Positions 42,273 to 51,476 of a DNA stretch of 64,000 bases are shown in pieces. A program made the position numbers and the translations under genes. Each line of letters opens with the position of its first letter. Position 1 is the first letter of the stretch. This stretch comes from Chitinophagaceae bacterium (GTDB taxonomy: Bacteria; Bacteroidota; Bacteroidia; Chitinophagales; Chitinophagaceae): contig CANFHA010000023.1 of NCBI GenBank assembly GCA_947446645.1, positions 1-64,000 on the forward strand, in the 5' to 3' direction. The notes beneath the pieces are model-generated. The model did not search any database. It saw nothing but the letters and a program-made list of their open reading frames with translations, and was not told where the DNA came from.

Positions 42273-43640
42273 ATGCCGCAACGCGTTTATAATAATATAC
42301 TGGAGACAATAGGTAACACGCCATTAGTACGCCTGAACAAGGTGGTAGCTGATCTTCCTTGTAAGGTGTATGCCAAGGTGGAAACTTTTAATCCGGGTAA
42401 CAGTATTAAGGACCGCATGGCGCTGAAGATGCTGGAGGTGGCAGAGAAAGAAGGCAAAATAAAGCCAGGCGGAACGATAATAGAAGGCACGAGTGGCAAT
42501 ACCGGCATGGGGCTGGCTATGGCTGCAATCATAAAGGGATACAGGTGCATATTTGCAACTACAGATAAGCAGAGCAAGGAAAAGGCAGATATCCTGAAAG
42601 CGCACGGCGCTGAAGTGATCGTATGCCCTACGAATGTAGACCCGGAAGACCCGCGCAGCTACTACCAGGTGGCGCGCAGGCTGCAAAAGGAGATTCCTAA
42701 CTCATGGTATGTAAACCAGTATGACAACCTGGCCAACCGCCAGGCTCACTATGAGCAGACTGGGCCTGAAATATGGGAACAGACAGAAGGTAAGGTAACT
42801 CACCTTGTTGTGGCAGCAGGTACCGGTGGCACTATTGTGGGCACGGGCAAATACCTGAAAGAGCAGAACCCTGATGTGCAGGTGTGGGCGATAGATACCT
42901 ATGGCAGCCTGCTGAAAAAATGGTTTGATACGGGTGAACTAGATATGGGTGAGGTGCATCCGTATGTGTCAGAAGGCTTTGGTGAGGATTTCCTTCCGCA
43001 GAATTATGACCGCACGGCGCTTGACCATTTTGAGAAAGTGACAGATAAAGATGGAGCTCTCATGGCACGCCGTATAACACGCGAAGAGGGCATATTTGTT
43101 GGTTATTCTGCAGGATCGGTGATAGCTGGACTGCGCCAGATGAAAGATAAGCTGAAGAAAGATGATGTTGTAGTAGTGATCTTTCACGACCATGGCAGCC
43201 GGTATGTAGGTAAGGTGTACAATGATGAGTGGATGCTGGACCGCGGTTTCCTGGAAGTGAAGACAGTGCGTGACCTGATAGGTGGTCTTGGCAGGCGCAG
43301 GCTGGTGACCATAGACCAGAATAGCAAGGTGCTGGATGCGCTGGACCTGATGAAAAAATATGACATAGAGCAGATACCTGTGATGATGGACCTGGAGCTT
43401 ACCGGCAGCATATCGCAGGCTGGGCTGTTTAAAAAGCTGATAGAGGAGCCTGATGTGCGCGATCTGCTTATTGCCGATGTGATGGACAAACCGTTGCCGG
43501 TAGTAGATATGGATATTGCACTGGAGCGCCTGACCCATTACATAGATAAAGACAATGGTGCTGTGCTGACGCGTGATGAAAGCGGACAGTACACTATACT
43601 GACCAAATACGATATTTTGAACGCGTTCTCAAAGGGATAG
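42273..43640 (+). CDS. Cystathionine beta-synthase with C-terminal CBS domains
   Basis: The 455-residue PLP enzyme condenses serine and homocysteine to cystathionine, or acts as a cysteine synthase. PLP Lys is K46 in NPGNSIKDRMA, and the phosphate-binding loop is EGTSGNTGMGLA. The catalytic part runs to about 320. Two CBS domains follow (about 335-395 in VRDLIGGLGRRRLVTIDQNS, and 405-455 in IADVMDKPLPVVDMD), which in other family members bind adenine nucleotides. It is not adjacent to other cysteine genes. Confidence 0.92.
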   Translation: MPQRVYNNILETIGNTPLVRLNKVVADLPCKVYAKVETFNPGNSIKDRMALKMLEVAEKEGKIKPGGTIIEGTSGNTGMGLAMAAIIKGYRCIFATTDKQSKEKADILKAHGAEVIVCPTNVDPEDPRSYYQVARRLQKEIPNSWYVNQYDNLANRQAHYEQTGPEIWEQTEGKVTHLVVAAGTGGTIVGTGKYLKEQNPDVQVWAIDTYGSLLKKWFDTGELDMGEVHPYVSEGFGEDFLPQNYDRTALDHFEKVTDKDGALMARRITREEGIFVGYSAGSVIAGLRQMKDKLKKDDVVVVIFHDHGSRYVGKVYNDEWMLDRGFLEVKTVRDLIGGLGRRRLVTIDQNSKVLDALDLMKKYDIEQIPVMMDLELTGSISQAGLFKKLIEEPDVRDLLIADVMDKPLPVVDMDIALERLTHYIDKDNGAVLTRDESGQYTILTKYDILNAFSKG

Positions 43641-43650
43641 AAGCCTTAGC

Positions 43651-43684
43651 GGCTCAATGACAGGATAACTCAATGGCTCAATTG
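43651..43684. repeat. Intergenic repeat, family A partial copy
   Basis: CTCAATGGCTCAATTG (43669-43684) matches the first 16 bases of the 29-mer at 2871 and 8969 with one change. A reduced CTCAATGA unit lies upstream at 43653. Confidence 0.5.
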
Positions 43685-43726
43685 TGTGATGGATTCCTTT
43701 TGAATTTTGATTTTTGAATTTTTAAT

Positions 43727-44086
43727 ATGCGCAGCGTCAGAGAGTTTATCATTGATATAGTTAAGAAACCGCCGCTGTCGTTTCCGCTGATAGGGTTGTT
43801 TCATGTGGCGCTGCTTTTGTGGACGGTATGGGATGACCGCAAAGAGCCATTTGACATTGTGTGGCTGGAGGTGATATGGCTTGTCGGTTATACCTTTTTC
43901 TGGATAGCAGCATGTGACCTGCGCAAGTGGGGAGCAATGGGATATTTTCTGTTGACGTTGCTAAATATATCTGTGTATATGGCAACCCGGAACCATAAAA
44001 TACCGCAGGGATACTTCAGTAACATGTTTCTGCTGGATGGGCTGTTCAGTGTATTTCTTTTGTTTTCCTACAAAAAATTGCGGTAA
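43727..44086 (+). CDS. Small four-helix membrane protein
   Basis: The 119-residue protein has about four hydrophobic helices (SFPLIGLFHVALLLWTVW, VIWLVGYTFFWIAA, WGAMGYFLLTLLNISVYMA and NMFLLDGLFSVFLLFSY) and a basic end. It starts just after a run of AATTTTTGA-like repeats and overlaps the next gene by one base, so the two are translationally coupled. I recognise no family; linkage to the binding protein next to it suggests a shared role. Confidence 0.7.
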   Translation: MRSVREFIIDIVKKPPLSFPLIGLFHVALLLWTVWDDRKEPFDIVWLEVIWLVGYTFFWIAACDLRKWGAMGYFLLTLLNISVYMATRNHKIPQGYFSNMFLLDGLFSVFLLFSYKKLR

Positions 44087-44862
44087 TGTCTGTTCGTGTA
44101 TTCACGGATATGATGGGCAAAGAGGTAGTAGTAAACTATCCTCCTAAGCGCATTGTTTCCCTGGTGCCCTCGCAGACTGAGCTGCTTTATGACCTTGGCC
44201 TCGGGGAAGAGGTAGTGGGTATCACAAAGTTCTGCGTGCACCCCGGTGAATGGTTCAGAAACAAGAAGCGGGTAGGAGGCACTAAGACAGTGCATATAGA
44301 CGTTATAAAGTCTTTGCAACCCGATCTTATCATTGCCAATAAAGAAGAAAATACCAAAGAACAAATAGAGGAGCTGGCACAACTGTACCCCATGTGGACC
44401 AGCAATATACGAACCATAGCGGAGGGCTTGCAAATGATAGTGCAAGTGGGCGAGCTGGTGGATAGAAGCGAACCGGCCCAACTTTTAGCACGGGAAATTA
44501 CTAAAGCATTTGATGCACTAAATAAGGCTGCAACGGTTAAACGTGTGGCCTATTTTATTTGGCGCAAACCATGGATGGCAGCCGGCGGTGATACGTTCAT
44601 AAATGACATGATAGAGGCCGCAGGCTGGCAAAATGTGCTTGCAGACCGGCTGCGATACCCTGAAATATCGCTTGAAGAACTACGGGATAAGAAAGTTGAT
44701 ACAGTGCTGCTCTCCTCTGAGCCGTATCCATTTAAAGATGTGCATATTGCTGAGATAAATGCTGCTTTGCCTGATGCGAAGGTGATGCTGGTAGATGGGG
44801 AAATGTTTAGCTGGTATGGGAGCCGGATGAGGGAGGCGGCAAAATACCTTAGCACTTTATGA
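44086..44862 (+). CDS. Helical-backbone metal receptor (ABC substrate-binding-like) without signal peptide
   Basis: The 258-residue protein matches the BtuF/FepB-type periplasmic-binding fold (TroA-like): PPKRIVSLVPSQTELLYDLG, LGEEVVGITKFCVHP, KSLQPDLIIANKEEN and the C-terminal half TLLSSEPYPFKDVHIAEIN. Such proteins bind B12, heme or siderophore-iron for an ABC importer. Here the sequence begins directly at the fold (MSVRVFTDMMGKEVVVNYPP), with no signal peptide or lipobox. No ABC permease is nearby. It may act in the cytoplasm, or the true start lies elsewhere, though the one-base overlap argues against that. Confidence 0.8.
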   Translation: MSVRVFTDMMGKEVVVNYPPKRIVSLVPSQTELLYDLGLGEEVVGITKFCVHPGEWFRNKKRVGGTKTVHIDVIKSLQPDLIIANKEENTKEQIEELAQLYPMWTSNIRTIAEGLQMIVQVGELVDRSEPAQLLAREITKAFDALNKAATVKRVAYFIWRKPWMAAGGDTFINDMIEAAGWQNVLADRLRYPEISLEELRDKKVDTVLLSSEPYPFKDVHIAEINAALPDAKVMLVDGEMFSWYGSRMREAAKYLSTL

Positions 44863-44875
44863 CAAGGTGCTGAAT

Positions 44876-44902
44876 TTGTATTATTGAAATAAATTATATT
44901 TG
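44876..44902 (+). promoter_or_regulatory. Bacteroidota-type promoter of the GEVED/T9SS gene
   Basis: TTG (44876-44878), 16 bases, then TATATTTG (44895-44902) fit TTG-N17..23-TAnnTTTG except for a spacer one base short. It lies 32 bases before the start codon at 44935. Confidence 0.6.
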
Positions 44903-44934
44903 CACGTCAAATTTAAACTGATAATTGAGGCGAT

Positions 44935-47523
44935 ATGAAATATACTTTTTCCCTTATTCTGCTGTGTTTTTCTTTTTTCTTTTTACCATTCTCCAGGTCG
45001 TTTGCTGGTTGCGCACCTTCGTCGGGATCGTGGAATGCGATAGATGGGCATCTTGGGTATGCGATAAACAGATTTCACATTGATGGGTATAGCGGGTCTT
45101 TTCTGAATGATACCAACATTGTTGCCACGATTGCGAGTACCACCGCGGGCTATAACAGCGGCTATGCCGACCATAGCGCAATGACACCGGTGATATTGCA
45201 ACAAGGTGGTGTATATAACACAGCGGCCTATTGGAATACTGCTACCTATAAGCAGGAGCTGCAGGTGTGGATAGACTTTAATGATAATGGCGTTTTCGAA
45301 GTATCGGAGGAAGTAAGCCCGGTGTCTGGTTATCACCCAACAGCTACGCCTAATCCTTCAGTGTTTTCTATCACTGTACCCGCAGGTGCGGCTACCGGTC
45401 TGCATCTTATGCGCATGCGCGGTGTATGGGAGCAGACAGGCGGCTCTGCCACACACCCTGCCCACCTGGACCCGTGCGCGGTTCGTTATCTTACTACGGA
45501 CCCTACTTACTATACAGGTGACGCGGTAGACTATAAAGTAAATATCATCAGCTCGGCGGCCTGCTCGGGTATGCCCATTGCCGGTACTGTAGTATCATCT
45601 CCTTTTTCATGCAGCGGTAATAATTTTACAGTTTCCTTATCTGGCTCCTCAACCGGTTCGGGCTTTACTTACCAGTGGCAGTCTTCGCCGGACAGCAGCA
45701 GTTGGACCAATATTTCCGGCGGCACTACTATGACGTATTCGCTGATGCAAACAGACACTACATTTTACCATTGCCTGGTTACCTGCACGGTGAGTGGCCT
45801 ATCTGCATGGTCTGCCGGCGTAAAGGTGGATACCGCAGCATCTCCTGTTTCCGGAACCATCACCGGTCCGCCGAACATCTGCATGGGAGCTCCGGCGGTT
45901 ACCTATACAATCACTGGCAATTCACTGCCAGGTATCTGGAGCACGCCAAGCAGCGCATTGTGGGCAGGTGTGGCGAGTATTGATGCGGGTGGTCATGCAA
46001 CGGGTGTACTGGAGGGTGGTGCCACCATCAGCTATTCTGTCACGAACATATGCGGGACCGCAATTTCAATTTATCCAATAAATATACTTGCAGCTCCCTC
46101 GGCAGGTATTTTTACACCCAACCAGATTTGCCTTGGGTCCACATTGGCTTTGAATGCGGGGCCGGCAGGAGGTACGTGGACGATTAGCAATGACAATGTG
46201 CTTGTAACACCACCAGATAGCCTTGTAACGGGGATGCATCCCGGAGTAGATACGATTACGTATGCGGTGAACGAGGCATGCGGCCTGGCTACTGCCACGC
46301 TATACCTCTATGTTTACGATACTACTGCAGGAACCGTTGTGAGCCCCGATACCATTTGTGAAGGCGAGACTGTTTTCCTGGTGCCAACAGTATATGGCGG
46401 ATCTTGGACTGCGACCGGAATGTTTGGCCATGCTTATGTAGACGGATCCTCAGGCTACCTGACCGGTCATTCGGGAGGACCAGATACGGTGATGCATACC
46501 ATCTCTAATTATTGCGGCACTTTTTACGACCTGATCCCGATATATGTTCATCCTGCTACGTCGGTTGGGGCTATTTTAGGCGATTCCACAATTTGCCATG
46601 GTTCGTCTGCCACGCTCAGTGATACAGCAACAGGGGGCACCTGGAGCGGCAGCAATACTAACGCAACCATAGGTTCTGGCGGACTGCTGACTGGCCTTGC
46701 GACGGGGTCTGCAATAGTTACTTATACAATTACTGATTTCTGCGGAACCGCTAGAGCTACTGTTCATGCAATCATAGAAACAGCCATCACCGGCTCTGTG
46801 ATCACCGGCCCAACCAGCCTTTGCGCAGGGAATGAAATTACTCTCTCTGACCTGGTGTTGGGAGGTGTATGGCTGGCGTCTAATACTAACGCATATGTAT
46901 CTGCCCTGGGCACGGTGACAGGTTTTAATGCAGGAACGGTAACTATAAGTTACATAGCGCAAAACTCCTGTGGTGCTGATACGGTGACCCATGTAATGAC
47001 CATAAATCCCCTGCCTGTAGCGGGTGTAATTACCGGTGAAGATACCGTGTGCGTAGGTGCAAGTATAACACTCTCCAATGTCGCCACTGGCGGTGTGTGG
47101 AGTGGAGGCAGTGGAAGGGCAACTGTTGCCGATGGGGTAGTTACGGGCACCACTCCCGGTATTGCGGTAATATTTTATACTGCTACAAATGGCTGTGGTT
47201 CGGCATCTGCTAACTACCATGTGCGGGTACTTTCCGCCGCAGATTGCACTACCGGCTTTCCCAATTTAGCAGCTGATGGTATCTTGAAGATATACCCGAA
47301 CCCATCTGATGGATATATCAATTTAGAGTTGCCGGCATCGCAGGCTAACTACGAAATATCGGTGTTAGACATTATGGGTGCTACGGTAGAGGGAAAGACA
47401 ATATCGGCAACCGGGAAGCAGGTTGTTTCCTTTGATCTGGGCAGTGTGCCAGCGGGAAGCTATTTGGTGAGGGTGGTATTTGGCAGGGAGGTGTACTACA
47501 GAAAATTGCTTATTGTGAAGTAG
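44935..47523 (+). CDS. Secreted GEVED-domain protein with Ig-like units and T9SS tail
   Basis: The 862-residue protein has a signal peptide (about 1-24), a GEVED domain (about 25-205) with the Asp-rich Ca-type loop WIDFNDNGVFEVSEEV, one PKD/Ig-like unit (about 210-300, YQWQSSPDSSSWTNISGG), and about five Big_2-like units with paired cysteines (about 300-780, for example SLCAGNEITLSDLVLGGVWL) that match the repeats of the giant protein. A type A T9SS domain closes it (IYPNPSDGYINLELPASQ to YYRKLLIVK). It should be surface-exposed; adhesion or substrate binding is likely. Confidence 0.85.
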   Translation: MKYTFSLILLCFSFFFLPFSRSFAGCAPSSGSWNAIDGHLGYAINRFHIDGYSGSFLNDTNIVATIASTTAGYNSGYADHSAMTPVILQQGGVYNTAAYWNTATYKQELQVWIDFNDNGVFEVSEEVSPVSGYHPTATPNPSVFSITVPAGAATGLHLMRMRGVWEQTGGSATHPAHLDPCAVRYLTTDPTYYTGDAVDYKVNIISSAACSGMPIAGTVVSSPFSCSGNNFTVSLSGSSTGSGFTYQWQSSPDSSSWTNISGGTTMTYSLMQTDTTFYHCLVTCTVSGLSAWSAGVKVDTAASPVSGTITGPPNICMGAPAVTYTITGNSLPGIWSTPSSALWAGVASIDAGGHATGVLEGGATISYSVTNICGTAISIYPINILAAPSAGIFTPNQICLGSTLALNAGPAGGTWTISNDNVLVTPPDSLVTGMHPGVDTITYAVNEACGLATATLYLYVYDTTAGTVVSPDTICEGETVFLVPTVYGGSWTATGMFGHAYVDGSSGYLTGHSGGPDTVMHTISNYCGTFYDLIPIYVHPATSVGAILGDSTICHGSSATLSDTATGGTWSGSNTNATIGSGGLLTGLATGSAIVTYTITDFCGTARATVHAIIETAITGSVITGPTSLCAGNEITLSDLVLGGVWLASNTNAYVSALGTVTGFNAGTVTISYIAQNSCGADTVTHVMTINPLPVAGVITGEDTVCVGASITLSNVATGGVWSGGSGRATVADGVVTGTTPGIAVIFYTATNGCGSASANYHVRVLSAADCTTGFPNLAADGILKIYPNPSDGYINLELPASQANYEISVLDIMGATVEGKTISATGKQVVSFDLGSVPAGSYLVRVVFGREVYYRKLLIVK

Positions 47524-47644
47524 GATTTCTTGTACATTGATCGCGGTGCAGGAGGCTGTGCTGATTGTTTTGATGCCTATGTTGAAATAAAGATTGACCT
47601 GCCTTAACCTTTTACTCATTAATTTTACCGGCAAATAAACAGGT

Positions 47645-48496
47645 ATGAAAAAACTGAACCTTCTGATAATTGCTGCAATATTGATATTGAGCGCGACCAG
47701 TGCAATGGCTCAAAGCTGCTGTAAAAAGCCCGCTGGTAATGACATGAAGGCACTGGCCCTGAATAAATCTTTTAAGGCGGCGCATGAGGCCCCACTGCCG
47801 CTAAACTATACTGCACAGAACGGTGCTATGATCAGTTTTCCGGTAGCTGGTGGAAAGGATGGTAAGGCATTCTTTGTGCCTGGAGACGAGACAACCGACA
47901 AGGTGTTGTTTGTGTTTCATGAATGGTGGGGGCTCAATGATTATATAAAACGTGAAGCAGAAACCTGCCAAAAGGAACTGGGTGGCCATGTGGCAGTGTA
48001 TGCCATAGACCTGTATGATGGCAAAGTAGCTGGTACTCCAGATGAAGCAGGTAAACTTGCAAAAGCACTGGATGACAAAAGAGGCGAAGCGATAATAAAC
48101 GGCTTGCTGAAAAAAGTGGGGACGGGAAAGAAAATAGCAACAATAGGGTGGTGCATGGGCGGCAGCTGGTCGTTTACCGCTGCGCGGCTTGCCGGTAAGG
48201 ACGCCTCAGGTTGTGTCATGTACTATGGTTTCCCTGACCAGGATGCAGCGCACCTGAACGCGCTGAAGACTAATGTGCTGTATATATACGGATTGAAAGA
48301 TGCTTATATAAAGGAAGACGATGTTAAGAGCTTTGGTAACAAGCTGATAAAAATGAACAGGGGTTTTACGCTGCAGAGTTATGATGCTGTACATGCATTT
48401 GCCAACCCCAGCAATCCGAAGTATGACGAGAAGTCTGCAGGAGAAGCACATGTATTGTCGTTGGCATTTTTGAAAGGTGAGTTATCCATTCAATAG
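47645..48496 (+). CDS. Exported dienelactone-hydrolase-family enzyme
   Basis: The 283-residue alpha/beta hydrolase has a signal peptide (1-22, ending SAMAQ) followed by CCKKP. The catalytic triad is visible as C170 (IGWCMGGSW, a Cys nucleophile typical of DLH), D219 (GLKDAYIKED) and H250 (AVHAFANP). DLH enzymes open lactone rings. Export is a common feature of Bacteroidota relatives of unknown substrate. The next gene starts 5 bases after its stop, so they form an operon. Confidence 0.85.
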   Translation: MKKLNLLIIAAILILSATSAMAQSCCKKPAGNDMKALALNKSFKAAHEAPLPLNYTAQNGAMISFPVAGGKDGKAFFVPGDETTDKVLFVFHEWWGLNDYIKREAETCQKELGGHVAVYAIDLYDGKVAGTPDEAGKLAKALDDKRGEAIINGLLKKVGTGKKIATIGWCMGGSWSFTAARLAGKDASGCVMYYGFPDQDAAHLNALKTNVLYIYGLKDAYIKEDDVKSFGNKLIKMNRGFTLQSYDAVHAFANPSNPKYDEKSAGEAHVLSLAFLKGELSIQ

Positions 48497-48501
48497 TTAT
48501 T

Positions 48502-48945
48502 ATGGTCCTGGAACTTCATATTTTACTTCAAGCACCGCCAGCGGGTATTGATTACGGCTTACAAAAAGGATCGGGCAGCAAGTATGAGACCGTGCAGAAA
48601 CAACGGTCTACCGGTGCAGATCTGTATTTTGCACTAAGTGTGGAGGTGAAGGGTGATAAGCTTATGAGTGGCCTGCCTGATTTTAAAGGGCCCTTTGTGC
48701 AGGGGCCCCGGGAGATACGGTTTCTTTATATTGATATTGGCGCGGCAGCAGGGCAGCATACGCACTGGAGCCGCCGATTGAAAATACCGCTAACCGGTAT
48801 TCGCTGGGAGGCTATAGAACAGCTGGCTACCCAGCCACATAGTGTACTCACAACCCAAGTAGTGGGTACTGGCAAAGATGGGGGACCGAACTGTGCAACG
48901 GTAAAGCCGTTTGCGGGTTGGGAGGTGAAAATACTTTCGAAATAA
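48502..48945 (+). CDS. DUF5990-like protein
   Basis: The 147-residue protein begins LELHILLQAPPAGIDYGLQK and includes GPFVQGPREIRFLYIDIGAA, WSRRLKIPLTGIRWEAIEQL and VVGTGKDGGPNCATV, the pattern I associate with DUF5990. It has no signal peptide. The role is unknown. It lies 5 bases after the dienelactone-hydrolase-family gene and is probably cotranscribed. A terminator follows at 49009-49039. Confidence 0.75.
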   Translation: MVLELHILLQAPPAGIDYGLQKGSGSKYETVQKQRSTGADLYFALSVEVKGDKLMSGLPDFKGPFVQGPREIRFLYIDIGAAAGQHTHWSRRLKIPLTGIRWEAIEQLATQPHSVLTTQVVGTGKDGGPNCATVKPFAGWEVKILSK

Positions 48946-48954
48946 AATTTCTTC

Positions 48955-49022
48955 AGGCCCTTCTCAGTCCGGCAAAAGCTAAGAAGGCCGCAAAATCAAA
49001 GGATAAGAAGCAGGACAAATAA
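48955..49022 (+). pseudogene. Lys-rich orphan coding-like tail
   Basis: In a frame different from the DUF5990-like gene, the stretch ending at TAA 49020-49022 encodes LQALLSPAKAKKAAKSKDKK and a few further residues, the style of a C-terminal tail of a nucleic-acid-binding protein. Its stop codon falls in the loop of the terminator that follows. No start or body is present, so it may be a deletion remnant or chance. Confidence 0.3.
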
Positions 49023-49039
49023 GTCCTGCTATTTTTTTT
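49009..49039 (+). terminator. Intrinsic terminator
   Basis: Arms 49009-49016 and 49023-49030 (AGCAGGAC/GTCCTGCT) are followed by an eight-T run. The arms overlap the 3' end of the convergent folK gene by two bases. Confidence 0.85.
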
Positions 49040-49523
49040 CAGGGCTGTATTTCCACACCGTTAGTTTATCCGGACACTCTGCTAATAATACGGTTATTGA
49101 TTTTTGAAAAAGAGGATGCACATAATCCGGTGCCAGTTCGGCAAGTGGCTCTAATGTGAATCGTCTCTCCTGCAGGAACGGGTGAGGTATAACCAAGGCT
49201 GGTGTGTCCACAATGTCCGAGTTGTAGAGCAGTATATCTATATCTATTGTGCGCGGGCCCCATTTTATGGTTCGGTGCCTGCCAAGCGTATTTTCGATTC
49301 CTAGCAATGTATGAAGAAGTAGTGCCGGAAGCAGGTTTGTTTCCAGTGAAATAACCATGTTGAGAAAATCGGGCTGCGCCGTGATGCCCCATGCTGCGGT
49401 CTCGTAAATAGATGAGCGGGCCGATATTTTGCCGCAATGCTCGTCTATCAGCTCCATTGCTCTCCGCAGCCACACTACCCGGTCGCCCTCGTTACTGCCC
49501 AGCAATAAGTATGCATTGTTCAT
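49029..49523 (-). CDS. folK: 2-amino-4-hydroxy-6-hydroxymethyldihydropteridine diphosphokinase
   Basis: The 164-residue HPPK transfers pyrophosphate from ATP to 6-hydroxymethyl-7,8-dihydropterin in folate synthesis. The motifs are in order: AYLLLGSNEGDRVVWLRRA, SSIYETAAWGITAQPDFLNM and the metal/pterin site KWGPRTIDIDILLYNSD with HPFLQERRFTLEPLAELAP. The length is normal. No other folate genes are adjacent. It is divergent from sppA. Confidence 0.95.
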   Translation of the reverse strand: MNNAYLLLGSNEGDRVVWLRRAMELIDEHCGKISARSSIYETAAWGITAQPDFLNMVISLETNLLPALLLHTLLGIENTLGRHRTIKWGPRTIDIDILLYNSDIVDTPALVIPHPFLQERRFTLEPLAELAPDYVHPLFQKSITVLLAECPDKLTVWKYSPEKK

Positions 49524-49619
49524 TGTGCGCCAAAGATAATATTACCTCGCCGTTCAGTGAATTTAATGCTCCCTCCTAAAGTTTATCCGTATTTAACCAA
49601 TTATTGCAAAGGCTGCTTG

Positions 49620-49627
49620 TATCTTTG
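49620..49627 (+). promoter_or_regulatory. -7 box of sppA
   Basis: TATCTTTG is a perfect TAnnTTTG match, 22 bases before the sppA start codon. The nearest upstream TTG (49604-49606) is only 13 bases away. Confidence 0.45.
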
Positions 49628-49649
49628 CGCATCATAAATTGATGATACT

Positions 49650-51428
49650 ATGAAAGAATTTTTTAAGTCCTTTTTTGCATCGCTGCTGGCTATTATCGTT
49701 TCTGGTTTTATATTGGTAGGCCTGGTCATTGCCTCCATTGTTAGCCTGTCTAAGTCGGTAACAGAGAAGGAGGATAAGAAGCTGAACGGAAATGTGCTGG
49801 TGATTGACCTTTCTAAAAGCATACATGAACTGGGAGAGAATAATTCACTTGCTATGCTCAGCAATAAATCGGGCTATGAGGCCGGATTGTATGATGTGAT
49901 AAATGCACTGGGACGTGCGAAAGCAGATGCGAATATAAAGGGAATACTACTGAAGCTGAAGCCATCGCCCAATGGCTGGGCTACTGCGCAGCAGCTGAAA
50001 CTGGCACTGGATGATTTTAAGTCGTCGCACAAATTTATTTATGCTTATGGCGAAGATATTTCGCAAGGGGCTTACTACATAGCCAGCAGTGCCGATAGTG
50101 TGTATCTGAACCCGGCAGGCAACCTGGAGCTTAAAGGGTTTGCCACAGTGATGCCGTTCTTCAAAGGCACGCTGGATAAGCTGGAGCTGCAGCCGGAGAT
50201 ATTTTATGCGGGTAAGTTTAAGAGCGCAACAGAGCCCTTCAGGGCAGAAAAGATAAGTGAGCCAAACCGCCTGCAGATAATGGCTTATCAGAATGGCTTA
50301 TGGAATCAATTCCTGGACGCTACATCAAAGTACACTAATGCAGACAAAGCAACAGTGAATGACTGGGCGCAAAAGGGATCGATACAATTTCCTGAAGATG
50401 CGCTTAAAGCGAAAATGGTGGCTGGTCTGCTTTACTGGGACGAGGTAGAGCAGCGAATACGCGCAAAGACCGGGCAAAAGGAGAGCGAAGCGATAAAGTA
50501 CGTGAACATAAATGACTATGCCAATGCTGAAAAGGGCGATGGTAAGATCAGTGATAAAAGGGTAGCTGTGATCTTTGCCGAAGGAGATATTGTAGATGGC
50601 GAACAGAATAATGACAGGGAGATAGCCTCAAAAGATATTTGTGAAGAGATACGCAAGGCCGCTAAGGACGACAGGATAAAGGCAGTGGTGCTGAGGGTAA
50701 ACTCGCCCGGTGGCAGCGCCCTGGCATCTGAAGTGATACTGCGTGAGCTGGTACTGCTGAAAAAGAAGAAGCACCTGGTGGTGTCTATGGGCGACTATGC
50801 AGCCTCTGGTGGTTACTATATATCCAGCATGGCGGATAGTATTTTTGCAATGCCCAATACCATTACCGGCAGCATTGGCGTGTTCAGCATGCTGTTCAGC
50901 ATAGATAAGCTGATGAAGAACAAGTTGGGGGTAACGTTTGACGAGGTGAAAAATGCGCCTTATGCAGATATGCCGACCACATCGCGGCTACTTACCGCTG
51001 ATGAGGCGAAGCGCATGCAGAACTCAGTGGACACTATTTATGAGCGATTTAAAAATCATGTGGTTGACGGCAGAAAACTGTCACTTGCAAATGTGGACAG
51101 CATAGCCCAGGGCCGTGTGTGGACCGGTACTGATGCCCTTGGTATAGGGTTGGTAGATAAGCTCGGCGGTCTTGATCGTGCAATAGCCAGCGCTGCCAGC
51201 CTGGCAAAGGTGACGGATTATAAAGTAGTGACGTTTCCTGAGCCGTATGATAAACTAAATTCTCTGCTGCGGAGATTTGGCGCTAAAACAGATGCCAGTG
51301 CAGCGGTAAAAGCAGCCATAAAGGAAGAGATGGGCGAAGGCTATCAATGGTATAAGCAGGTGCAGGATCTGCGCAGGGTAAACGGCAAAGCGCAGATGAT
51401 GATGCCGTTCAGGGTGAATGTGCAATAG
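49650..51428 (+). CDS. sppA: Signal peptide peptidase SppA, 67K type
   Basis: The 592-residue membrane serine protease clears cleaved signal peptides. An N-terminal membrane anchor (about 10-35) is followed by two ClpP-fold halves. The catalytic pair is visible as K191 (AGKFKSATEPF) and S386 (GDYAASGGYYISS), the arrangement of the long E. coli-type SppA. LRVNSPGGSALASE marks the second half. surE follows 48 bases later on the same strand, which suggests an operon. Confidence 0.95.
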   Translation: MKEFFKSFFASLLAIIVSGFILVGLVIASIVSLSKSVTEKEDKKLNGNVLVIDLSKSIHELGENNSLAMLSNKSGYEAGLYDVINALGRAKADANIKGILLKLKPSPNGWATAQQLKLALDDFKSSHKFIYAYGEDISQGAYYIASSADSVYLNPAGNLELKGFATVMPFFKGTLDKLELQPEIFYAGKFKSATEPFRAEKISEPNRLQIMAYQNGLWNQFLDATSKYTNADKATVNDWAQKGSIQFPEDALKAKMVAGLLYWDEVEQRIRAKTGQKESEAIKYVNINDYANAEKGDGKISDKRVAVIFAEGDIVDGEQNNDREIASKDICEEIRKAAKDDRIKAVVLRVNSPGGSALASEVILRELVLLKKKKHLVVSMGDYAASGGYYISSMADSIFAMPNTITGSIGVFSMLFSIDKLMKNKLGVTFDEVKNAPYADMPTTSRLLTADEAKRMQNSVDTIYERFKNHVVDGRKLSLANVDSIAQGRVWTGTDALGIGLVDKLGGLDRAIASAASLAKVTDYKVVTFPEPYDKLNSLLRRFGAKTDASAAVKAAIKEEMGEGYQWYKQVQDLRRVNGKAQMMMPFRVNVQ

Positions 51429-51476
51429 TGCATACTAAGATTAAAGACAAAAATTGAAACCCAAAAGTTGCTGCTC

